Shown here piece after piece: positions 33,242-44,500 of a DNA stretch of 64,000 nucleotides. Made by a program: the position numbers and the translations under genes. Position 1 is the stretch's first letter. Every line of letters begins with the position of its first letter. Origin of the DNA: Tetragonia tetragonoides (Eukaryota; Streptophyta; Magnoliopsida; Caryophyllales; Aizoaceae); contig CM076153.1 of NCBI GenBank assembly GCA_038025085.1, positions 124,001-188,000 on the forward strand, read 5' to 3'. The notes beneath the pieces were generated by a model. It ran no database searches and was not told the DNA's origin. It saw nothing but the letters and a program-made list of their open reading frames with translations.

Positions 33242-35630
33242 AAAAAAAATATAAAGAAAACCTAGCTATTCTTGTTTCACGTATCAAAAAAAAGGGGGGA
33301 GGCGATCACTCTCGTTTGGCTGTCATTGCAATTGGATTTCATCTTCAAGTAAGTTAAAGTATATTCTTATAGTGGTTTTGTTTAGATTAATGGTTTATTC
33401 ATGTTTAAGTTTTAATTCAGTCGAATGGGTAGATTTTGCTTAGTATTTGTGGTTCTATTTTCATGAGTTATATTGAAAGAGTGATTGTATACAAATTGTT
33501 CTATAGAAAATTATGGTATATTCTGAGTACATATGCATAAATTGTGAATTGAGTCTCTTTACTTGTTCAATAAAGTTTATGGGTAGTGTGTCTGTGCTTT
33601 AAAAAAAAATGTTATTTTGCCGCAATCGTTCCGCGGCTGTCAGATTACTGTTTGGGCTGTTGTCGGGCCACTGTGGAGTCTGTTTCCGGTGGATGGTGGT
33701 CTGTTTGTGTTTGCAGGTAGTGTCGGGTTGTGGTCGAGGGTGGTCAAGGTTGATAGTGTGCAGTAGCAGGTGTGTCTTGTTGATGTTCAGTGTTGCTGTA
33801 AGTTGGTTGTTGCTGTATTTTAGTGCGTTTTGGTGCAGGTCTGCAGGCCATTGTTAGGATGTGGACTTGCTGTTGGGTGTGATGTGCTGATGTACACCGG
33901 TGTTCCTTAAATCATGATGGTGGTCAAATTTTGATGGTGTAATATAATTTTGGTTCTTGATCTTGATTATCATAAGTCATGGCAAAAGGAAAATTTGGTG
34001 ATGTGTAGTTACGTGAGGATGGAAGTAGTCCTTGGTAGTTTTTTTATGGGCTTTAAATTGTTTAAAGTAAAGGGTGTTGTCTACTGGTTCTTTTAGTTCC
34101 CCTCTGTTACAGAAACATTAGATTTATGGTCCTGTGTTATTTGAGTATATGCATACATATTAAAATTCAATATTTTGGGCATATTGTTTATATAGGTTTA
34201 AACTTTAATAATAGGTTTAGTTATCTGGTGATTACTTGTAAACTTATACTAGCGCGTTGTGGATATCAGGATTTGAGGTCACTCACTAGATCAATAGGAG
34301 TTTACGTTGTTTTGTTTAGAGGGTAGAAATCAGGTAATTCTATGTCTACAATTTTACTCAACCCCATGAAAAGTTTGAGTATGTGCTAAGTGGTATATTT
34401 GATTATGCTTGGATGGATTATACTAGATTTGATTTGTATGGTCATGAATTTATTATTTAGCATGGTATTATGATGATTTAATTTATGATGGATTAATTTT
34501 ATGGAAAGATCATGCATGATGGATTAATTATGTGAGATAATTTTATGAGAAGCATGAATTGGTTGAGTATTGAAATATTTGATTATTATCGGTAATTGAT
34601 ATTGATATTGGATTTTATATGGTGAGTAATGGATAAAACCTTGTGATTGGTTCATGTGGAATATGGGTATATTGAATTGGATTATTATTGAAGTTTATTT
34701 TGTGATATAACTGGTGTGAATTATTATTGTTGGTATGATCACGATTACTAAAATTATGTTGAGGGTTAAGAGATCTTTAGGTAGGATCCCCTAAAGGTTA
34801 GACATAGATATGGTAGATACTGGTATATCTTGTAGGACTGCGGTTTACGCAAGCTCTATACTATTTTGACTCTTAGGGCATTCATCCCATGAGTTTGGTT
34901 ATATTGGTTGTCCAGATTGGACTGAGTACAGACATATTAGTGGTACTCTAATGTCGTCCTTTTAAGCCGTAAAGGTTTTAGAAGGGGGTGTGCACACTTA
35001 GACTTTTGCTGATCAGTTGGTGAAAATATTTATGGAAAGGTTGAAATCCCTTCTCCATTGGTGGAATTTTGTCTTGTCGTTCTTCCCTCTAAACAAGATG
35101 GCTTAAAGATTAATGAATAAATATATGATCGGTGTGCGTGTGCTTGGTTTGATGCTATGTGCATATGAAATTAATTTAAACAAAATGTTTTGGAAAATTC
35201 AGGTAAGGGTTTGCAAATGAATTTTACGGGGTAGAGTAGAGTTACCAGCTTTTGCTGATTTTCTTCTTTGTTTTCCCTTGTTTCTCTTCTTATATATTTT
35301 ACAGGTGAGTTTGATGAATAAGCGTTGGAGTGAGGACGCTAGATGGAAGAATTGATAGATTTTGGCTCGAACATTATTTAAGTTGTTTTTAGTTGGTTTA
35401 GAATTTGGGACTTATTATTGTTATTATTAATTATGTTTAAGTTGGACTTTCTTTAGTTTAAGTTGGAAATTAATTATTAAGTTATTAATGTTGGTATTAT
35501 TTAGTTTAGTTTTGGTTGGGCCTTGCATTTAATTTATTAAATGCGGCTTAGCACCTTGAGATTTCCGTTTATTTTCCGTTGCAATGTATTTATAAAAAAA
35601 AAAATTGGTCGGAATTTTTGGGGTGTTACA

Positions 35631-36063
35631 CCCAATTGTTTTTGTTTCATTGTTTTGTTCTATTATCTAGTTTTATTATGTCGAATAATATCAGTTTCTC
35701 CATTTGTGAGGGTTAGTTTGTCCCATACGTTGGGTTCGGCTGTCTCTCACTTTTTGAGAGTATTGTTAGTTTTTCGTTTTGTCGTTCGTATGGTGCTTTG
35801 GTGTATCTATTCTATCAAGAGGTGGTCTACTATGTCGGATCGAAGCATTCGAAGCTATAGCAGAGGCTTCCGCGAAAAGGCTGTAATATGGAAAACAACG
35901 ATTAAATAGAAGCCGGTCGGAATTGTTGAATCTCTAGTGCTACATAGCTTTTTCATTCGAATGTACTCTGATGTTTTAGATCTATTTCTTATTGAATTCA
36001 ACCGTTCTTGTAAGTGCCGTATGACTTTCAATTAATGGAATTTATTTTTCCCTAAAAAAAAAA
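35631..36063 (+). mobile_element. Possible retroelement 3' end with poly(A)
   Basis: The segment ends in TCAATTAATGGAATTTATTT followed by TTCCCTAAAAAAAAAAAA, which looks like the 3' UTR and tail of a LINE-type element. The preceding 400 bases have a weak open frame (35541-35909) without recognised domains. The 5' boundary is unknown. Confidence 0.35.
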
Positions 36064-36583
36064 AATCAATATCTTAGGATCCTATTCGCATTTGGAGACC
36101 TTCACTAAGAATGACCTCACACAAACCCCAAAATTGAAGCTTTCAGCGAATGAACACAAATGCCCAAACACCCATTCTTGAATTGGGGGCACCCCATGTA
36201 CGACACAATAAAAATAAAGCTTATAGAGTTGCTAATCAGAGTGAGGGAAAATGCATTCTAAGAAAGAGGAAGCTTATTAGAGCTAAATAAAGCGTGATTT
36301 TGGTGGAATAAAAAATATCTAGAGTTAGCACGAACATCCCCAAATCTTGTAATTAACATAATCAAAGTTAAAGAGAGTAGTCTTTAGGGGTCATCCAATT
36401 CGGATTTTGAATCCTCACAAACGACATCAAAATAGTGTAAATTAAATATGAAAGAGGTGAATGAAGTAGTTAAGTAATGTATTAAATGAAAAAATTGAAC
36501 ATGTCGGTTTCAAGATCATCCTATTGTTGAAAGAAAAAAAAAGTATTTTACGATGTATTGAGGTTGTGTTCTTTTCTACTTAT

Positions 36584-36855
36584 TTTCACTGATTTGTAAG
36601 ACCCTGCTAGTGGTTCTCATTGATTGAGTAAGGTCGTGCCACCGATTTCCACTGATTCGGTAAGGTTCTTCCACTGATTCTCAATGATTCAATAAGGTGC
36701 TGCCTCTGATTATGTGAGTAGAAATGTGAGTCTTGCCACTGATTTTCATTGATCGAGTAAGGTCCTGCCACTGATTCTCACTAATTCAGTAAGGTCTAGT
36801 CACTGATTCTCAGTGATTGAGTAAGGTCTAGCCACTCATTTTCACTGATTGAGTA
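36584..36855. repeat. Degenerate 32-33 bp tandem array, left part
   Basis: About seven or eight units of the form GTAAGGTCNNGCCACTGATT followed by NTCACTGATTNA, with scattered substitutions. The array resumes at 37466 after the LTR insertion. No coding potential. It may be a small local satellite. Confidence 0.85.
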
Positions 36856-37465
36856 TGAAGGAATTTCTAACCACTAACATGATCATACATGCATAATAGA
36901 AATTCGATAAACCCAGAAAAACATGTGATTACTGTAATTAAATATCAAATCGAGATCCTACCTCACTCCTTTGGTCGCTGGTTGGATGAACAATGATTGG
37001 GTATGGATTAACACGTCAGATGTCGTGCCTCAACTGGAATCCACACACAGGCTCGAATCCACACGTCAGTATGCTAGTATAGCGACCTCGCTCACAACCT
37101 CCGTTCTCTCCTTACTCTAATGACACACAGTTAGGGTTTCGTGAAAACTGATTATCACGTGTAACCCTAACTGATCAGGAAGTTACGATATATATAGAGA
37201 GGCAGGAGGGCTGATTAGGTTAAGTGTGTGATGGGCCTAATCCGAATTAGACCCTTCTAATAAAAACGAGCCTGTTAAGTATGCAACCTTGTTGGTTTAC
37301 TTAATGTGACAGTAAGTCCAAAACTCTTTTCGGGCCCACAAACCATAATTGGTTTCTAGCAAAACATTACGATTACCCATATTAAGTAAAGATTGGTTTT
37401 CATAGTCCAACCAATAATGCAATTAGTAATTCTTATTATGATTAGTTCATAGGGAAAATCCAATA
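36856..37465 (-). mobile_element. Solo LTR, 610 bp, with GAGTA target duplication
   Basis: It interrupts the 32-bp array and is bounded by GAGTA at 36851-36855 and 37466-37470. Read on the minus strand it starts TATTGGATTTTCCCTATGAA (TGTTGG with one change) and ends GGTTAGAAATTCCTTCA, giving TG...CA-type ends in near-canonical form. An internal CTATATATATCG near 37190 (minus strand) could be the old promoter TATA box. Only one LTR and no internal domain remain, as expected after LTR-LTR recombination. The lineage is probably Copia-like, by inference. Confidence 0.8.
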
Positions 37466-37512
37466 GAGTAAGGTCTAACCACTAATTTTCACGGATTGAG
37501 TAAGGTTCAATA
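37466..37512. repeat. Degenerate 32-33 bp tandem array, right remnant
   Basis: One to one and a half further units (GAGTAAGGTCTAACCACTAA, TTTTCACGGATTGAGTAAGG) continue the array seen at 36584-36855. Confidence 0.8.
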
Positions 37513-38273
37513 AATGGAAAAGAACACACCCTCATTTGTTATTTAAAAAGATTTAGTTGGTTGAAGTTGTGTTTTTGCGCAAAAAGAAAAAGAAAAAGAA
37601 AAAGAAAACTGGTGTTTGGGGTATGGTAGGAAGACACGTGCAGTGTGTATATACAAAGTATTATTATTATTATTTTTTTAAAGTTGGTAAGGAGGCTCCA
37701 TTTAGGAGGGGGTTAAGGGGATAAATTCTTCATAAGGTGGGTGATAGGATTTAAACTCGGGTCTTTTTCGAATTCAAGTGAGGTGGTTGCCATCTCGGCT
37801 CCCACCTAATAATTTAGTATGTGTGGGTGTTGTTTTTTTTTTTTGTTTTTTGACAAAGGTTTGTTTGTTTGTTGGACTCCGCATAGGGATTGGAATGGAA
37901 TGGAATATCCGATGGCAAAGGGGGTGGGTTTGATTAATGAATGGTAGCGCCGGTCTGGGTTGGCAGTCAACAAGTTACTGTATAGTAATACTACTAGTCT
38001 TTTTTCTTTCTTTCTTTCTTTCGTAATTTCATTTCATCCTCCATTAAGCAAGCAAAGTCCCCCTTTTAGAATTCGCTGACATCAAATTACTACTATTAAT
38101 TGTCTTGCGAAGAAAGAAAGGAAAACCCCCAACACAATCATCAATAAGTACTGTATTAAGAGAGATACAAGCAAGCAAGCAAGCAAGCAAGCAAGGAAGG
38201 AGTTTATCTTGAATCAATCTTTGTTTAAAAAAATCATCATCAGAATCAGAATTGGGTATTTCAATCATTAGTA
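37513..38273. other. Upstream region and probable 5' leader of PA200
   Basis: It contains simple repeats (AAAAAG at about 37583-37608; TTTC at about 38001-38022; AAGC at about 38168-38195) and no separate gene. The AAGC tract 80-100 bases before the start codon is probably in the 5' UTR. A short minus-strand frame over it is a by-product. Confidence 0.45.
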
Positions 38274-38442
38274 ATGCATCTGTACAATGCATGGCTTCCG
38301 GGTCCGATCGTCGAGGAAACTAGGAGAGAGAAGGAATCATTCCGCCGACTTGTCAATTCTGTCAAGGATTCCTATTTTCCGGTTCATCCTGATTCGACTG
38401 TATTTTCTACTCTCAAATGGATTTCTGTTCTCGACCTGTTAG

Positions 38443-38502
<60 letters not shown>

Positions 38503-41500
38503 ATTTCATTTTCATCCTTTTAATTTCGTCCCCAGTATGTATATTCTTTTTTGCTTTTCGATCAAGGATTTATTCCGTAGATTCATTTGATAGGATTTCC
38601 TTAGTTGATACTTCCCAACTTTATGGAAATTTACGATTCTATGACCCCGCTTTCCTTCCGATTCAGCTTCTACTAAACTGCAACCCACACATCCACTCTA
38701 TTTTCGACTCAACCTTTTCCTTTTTTCTTTTTTCTTTTTTCTTTTTTAGGGAAAAATGTTGAGTTTCCAATCAATTCACTTCAAATGTATAGTTGCTATT
38801 CTGCACTTGAATATCTGATTTATGTCATCATTCAGGAGTAGTGATTATTACTTATTAGTGATTAGTGATTAGTGATTTATGATTGCTGCTCATTCCATTC
38901 TTCTCTTCATTTTCATTTATTTTCAAATCGCTATTCCTACATGTTGTCTACATACTACAAGTAGGGTGATCCTTTCTTTTTCTATGTAACTGATCTTGCA
39001 GTTTCATAAACGCTAAAAGTGACTTATGCCTTGAGGATGTGAGGGCCCTTGTTGAATTTGGATTCCATATCTTTCATGCATCATGCTACAAACTTCATGC
39101 CCAGGTAATCTTGTCTTTCCCTCTTTCTCCATGTCATTCTCTGTTTCACTTTTTCATTTGGTTAATAAATTCTTCCCTTCTGCTGATTAGGTTAGATGGG
39201 GCAATCTTCTTGTTAAAATTATAAACAAGTACAGAAAGAAATTATCGCTCAAAGTTCAATGGCGGCTTCTTTATGACACCTTGATTTCTACACATTTCAC
39301 GAGGTAATGGTTGTTCTACTTGGTCATATTTGGGGCGTTGAACTAATACAGCAATGTCTATCAGAAATAAAAAAAAGTTGTAACTTTCTTTCTATGAGCT
39401 TATGTCTCTGCTTTTACATTCCCATAGGGTGACATTAGTCATATTATTCTGTTTTAGAGAATAACCATTTACAATTGCTTTATTTCACATCCCCAACATT
39501 TTGGTGGCACCTATCATATCCTCAAAGCAAGATGAAGTCAATGGTTAGTGATGACCCTAAATAGCTTCGTTTTTTTTGGGGACTCGATGGCAGCTGTAGA
39601 AGCAAGTATAAGACAGCCTCTTTGTTTTATAAGCTGGATTTAAAGAATCATGTAGCAGCATGAAGTCATGAATTATTGTAAACCCTGTCGAAAGTTGATT
39701 GTACCTTTTCAGCTAGTTACGATTAATAAGAGGGCTTTGGAAATGGAATGATGGGAAGGTCAAGTTTAAGATGTATTTGGTTGGAAAGGAATGATCTGAA
39801 TTACTGGGATAAGTCTCATGCTCCGTAGTATATATAGGATAGGCTGGTCTTCTTCCTGTTGGTCACTTGTCTAGCATTTTAATGGGCTAGAGCTGTAGGA
39901 GCATTAGGGGTTATTCTATTACTACATTCCAGCCTGACTAGGCTAATTTGTAATTAGCTTCTTCAATCCTCAAGGAGGACATCTTGTCCTCGTTTGTGGT
40001 CTTTTGAATCATTAATATATATACTATTTCTTTATCCGAAAAGGATATCATATAATATACCCTTTTACCTCCAGCATGGGCAGACATAAGAGGGTGGATT
40101 ACAGTACTCTCTAAAAGAAACAGAAATAAATAATTATAGCAATAGTAGCATATTGATAATAGTTTTTGAAGAACAATGAGAACACTTTCCTTTGGTGTAT
40201 ATCAAACCGTTCACTGCCTAGATGAATTTTGGGACATAATATGAAACTGAAGGCACTTATACACAGCCAACCATGGTGCACTTATGGACAGATACCATAG
40301 TAGTTAATAGTGTCGTTATGGAAATTATATCTTTACACAACCGCCCTAACTAAAATGAAAAGTAATTATTTTACTATAATTTGCTACATTAATGGGCTCT
40401 TATGACATGGTGCAACGGCGGAGGCCTGGTTGGTCGCTGTTACTGGGAATGTGTGTGATGTATCGCCATGACGGGGAGGATTGTTTGCATTTGTCTGTGA
40501 TGTGTGAGTTTGCCAAGTCCTTGTAGGATAGGTTGTTTTGTGGGGAACATTTTGTGTGTCCAACCACGGTAGGCCGGTTCTTACAACTTCAATTTTCTGC
40601 GATGAGGAGGGGAGAGGAGAGTAGGCTGTTGTGGAGGTGTGCATGTATGGCCATTCTTTGGTGCATTTGGTTGGAGAGGAACTCAAGAGTGAGTTTTCTC
40701 CAATGCTGGGAAGACTATTAATTTTGTTTGGGACCGTGTAGTTTATTTGACTTCCCTTTAGGCTAAGGCGGTAGGGGCCTTTAAGGATGTTCCACTTACG
40801 GTTGTCTAGCGCCATTGGCGAGATTTGTAGATATTTTGGTTTTTTTTTTCTGTTGAGGATGCCTTGTCCTCCTATTTTGTATACTTTAAACATTTGATTA
40901 ATAAAAAATTTTCAACAACTATTTGAAGAATGCACGAGTGTTTAAGGGACTTTCAGGCTTTCAGCAACTCCTGCGATGCTTTCGGAGAGGATCACCTATC
41001 TAGCTTCCTTATGGGCTGCGACGGCTTTTAGGGATTACACTATAACTGATATACAGAGGAATGTAAATGTTTTATGTAGAGGATACCTTATCCTCTCTTT
41101 AGCTGCACATTTGAATTTTTATCAATATACTTTTTCTTTATTCTAATGTTTTTTCTTATCTAAAATTTGCTATATTAATGGGCTAAATTAAACACAAAAT
41201 TTGGGCTTTGAATTTCTCCCAACACCCAAGAACCCCAAGTGTGATGCCTGTTATGATTTAAGACGAGTATTTTTAGGGTCACTTTTCCTAGTGCTCTGAA
41301 GTGCTATCTCTAATTCTGGTCACTACGCTAAAAGCCTATATAAAGAGCACCAATCTGTTATTCGTTTGTGTCCAGCCAATGATGGACAGATGGTAGTTAA
41401 CTTTCTCATAATCCCAATCAAGTAATTACATGCCCATTTGATGAAATGAACTGAAGGTGGTGAATTGCAAATAAAGCATGCAAGTTTGGTTAATTAGAAC

Positions 41501-44500
41501 AAAAAGGTGGTAAAGCGTTACACACCAAAGATTTCAGGGTGGCTGACTAAAGATCGCAATAGTCTTTTTTCTTGCTCCTTGCATTTAGGGGGCATTTAGA
41601 GCAGTTCAATAGTTGCTTTTGCTTATTGCCAGTCCTGCTTGCTGTGTTGCAGTGTGTTTCCCGTTTCTAATGTTATTTTCTGTATAGAGCATTTGTCAAT
41701 TGAAGCTTCTCTATCAAAAAAAAAAAAACCTTGTGGTGGTGAGGCTGCTGTGTGGGGAGCCTTTTGTGTGTCCAGCTACTGTGGGCCAACTTTTACAGGT
41801 GCGGTCCTGTGCTACGAGGAGGGGGAAAGAGGGTAGATTACTGTCGAGGTGTGCGTGCTTGCATGGCTATCTTCTGGTGCACTTGGTTTGAGAGAAACTC
41901 CAGGGTCTTCTTCGATGTGCATAAGACTATTGACTTGGTTTGGGATCGAGTAGTTTATTTGGCATCCCTTTGGGCCAAGGCCGCTAGGGCATTCAAGGGG
42001 GTCCCACTTACGGTTATTCAACGCCATTGGCTTGACTTGTAGATACTTTGCTTTTGCTTATTGAGGATACCTTGTCCTCATCGTTTGTATTCTTTCATTA
42101 TTTGATTAATAAAATTTTCTCTTATCTAAAAAAAAAAACAAAACCTTGAACACTTGCTATAGTCACATTTTAAGATTCAGGTTTTGATTCTAAAGTTTAT
42201 TATATACAGGAGTACAGGCCCAGAAGGGTGGAGAATTAAGCAGAGACACTTTGAGACAGTCACCTCCCTTGTTCGAGCTTGTCGGAGGTTCTTTCCTCAG
42301 GGTTCTGCTTTGGAGATCTGGTCTGAGTTTGGGTAATTATTTATGATCACATATTGCTATTGTTTCTCTGCTGTATGCAGTCGAGCTTTACTTCCTATGA
42401 GCTGGATATCTATTTATTTGATTCATCTTTTTTTCCCTGGTCAAACTTGCAGATCCCTTCTGGAAAATCCATGGCATAATTCTTCCTTTGAAGGTTCTGG
42501 GTTTATCAAACTTTTTCTTCCCACAAATTTGGAGAACCAGGAATTCTTCTCTCAGTAAGGATTTTGATGCTTGGTGATTCCGTTCATGAGTGGAAGCTGT
42601 TCTAAACCCGACTAACTTTTGTTCACTTTGCAGAGATTGCATTGAAAAATTCATAGAAGTATGGAGTTCAATTCCAAATTGCCCATTTTGGAACAGTCAG
42701 TGGTCTGCTGTTATTGCTCGTGTTATAAAAAACTATGACACGATCACCTGGGAGCCTTTGTTACCAATTCTTTTTGCTAAATTTTTGAACATGTTTGAGG
42801 TGGGTTCTTGACTTAGTAAGTGTTACCATATTCATGGCACGTGTCTACTGTAGTGAGTTGTAATTGGCAAGAGGGAGGAAGAGAGAAAGGAAAAACATTG
42901 TGGTGGTCCTTACCCCTCATTTGCTGTCAAACCAAATAATCCAATTACTCTATGCCCATGAATTTTCTCCCTTAGATTTAACCCCAAATCTATTACCCTC
43001 ATGACAAATAGGCAAGCACCCCTTAATGAAGAAAGAAATTGGGTATATAAGATTGCAGAGGGAAGGTTTTTCCTGAACATAGCCCTAATTTGGGTTCTGA
43101 AAAGCTGGGAGAGTAGTTTGTTGTCTGTCTAACTCTGCTCCTTTCCCTTTTATTATCAACCTTGGAAAAAGTTATATGATTATTTTAAAATCCCAGGTTC
43201 CTGTGGCAAATGGTTCTAGCTCTTGCCCCTACTCTGTGGATGTTCCTAGAAACACAAGATTCTTGTTCTCAAACAAGATATCTACACCATCAAAGGCCAT
43301 TGCAAAATCTATTGTAAGTGCAATTAAACTCATTCTAAGTTTTGAGGCTTTAGGCTTTAGCTATACTAAATATTGAATCAATGTTTTGGATATGTTGATC
43401 ATATTTGGACATGCTTTATTAATATGCAGGTGTATTTACTTAGACCTGGTAGCTTGGCTCAAGACCAATTTGACAAGTTGATAAATCTCTTGGAACAGTG
43501 TGTTTTCTCGTGCTTTTGTAGCTTCTGAATTATAGTTATTCATTGAGTTTATTACTTATTCATGTGAGGTCTACCTGTGCTGTTATTACAGATATTATCA
43601 TCCCTCTAATGGCGGTCGTTGGACCTATTCTTTGGACCGGTTTTTGCTCTACCTAGTTATTATGTTCCAGAAACGCCTTCAATATGAGCAAGTGTAAGAA
43701 ATTACTTAGTATCAGACGTGTCATCATTTACCTGTTATAAGCTTTTTCTTACTGCCATAATATTATATGTGTAGGATATCCAATGGTAGTAGGCGGGCAG
43801 AGTTATGTCTAGGAAAGTTGGAGAGGGTTTCTTTTGTCAGTACTGTTTTGAAGCTGATTGACCGTGGCCAATACAGCAAGAATGAACATTTATCAGAAAC
43901 AGTTGCCGCAACGACTTCAATATTATCTAACATAGAGCCCTCTATGGTCCTGCCCTTTGTAGCTTCTCGGTTTCATTTGGCTTTGGAGACGGTTAGTTAT
44001 TTATATTTTATACATCACTGCTTGAAAATTTAATACTGTATAATTTGTTACCTGTGAAAGAGTTGGAATGATGGTTACAGTTCATTCTTTTACCACTTCG
44101 CTGCGATGAGGGGAGAGGTAAGGAGGGGAAGTTGTTGTGGAGGTGTGCTTGTATGGCCATTCTTTGGTGCATTTGGTTGGAGAGGAACTCGAGGGTTTTC
44201 TCCAATGCTGGGAAGACTTTTGATAATAATTGGGACCATGTGGTTTCTTTGGCCTCCCTTTGGGCCACAGAGTGGGCTTTTAAGGGTGTTCCGTTCACAT
44301 TGGTTCAACGCCATTGGCGAGATTTGTAGATTTTTTTTGAATTGATTATGAGGATACCTTATCCTTCTTTTTGTGTTCTTTAAACATTTGATTAATAAAT
44401 TTTTCCTTATCTAAAAAAAAGTTCATTCTTTTACCACCTCTCTAGATGACAGCCACCCACCAGCTGAAGACTGCAGTCACATCTGTTGCATACACTGGCC

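Larger units (their letters stand above)
31139..35630. mobile_element. TGTAAC...GTTACA-bounded non-coding element, host of a Mutator-like insertion
   Basis: The left end reads TGTAATATCCCGATTTTTTT and the reverse complement of the right end reads TGTAACACCCCAAAAATTCC. The flanks CCTAA (31134-31138) and CCCAA (31635-type position, 35631-35635) differ at one base and may be a 5-bp target duplication. Removing the insertion at 31431-33241 leaves about 2.7 kb without coding sequence. TG...CA ends with a 5-bp duplication fit an LTR-type sequence, for example a long solo LTR, but no second LTR is present to prove it. Confidence 0.55.

Noticed and set aside
32917..33357. 146-codon plus-strand frame and overlapping minus-strand frame
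   Set aside because: They lie across the terminal inverted repeat of the Mutator-like element; the same arm in the other orientation gives similar accidental frames.
36584..37512. CRISPR-like array of 32-bp repeats
   Set aside because: Units are contiguous and degenerate without unique spacers, in plant nuclear DNA; the large interruption is a solo LTR.
38438..38762. Continuation of the PA200 exon 1 frame through the CT repeat (162 codons)
   Set aside because: This is intron 1 read-through; the join 38437/39002 gives the conserved VLDLFINAKSD and closes the frame.
40384..40893. 169-codon minus-strand frame
   Set aside because: It is antisense to LINE ORF2 sequence; the plus-strand frames show the recognisable reverse-transcriptase tail motifs.
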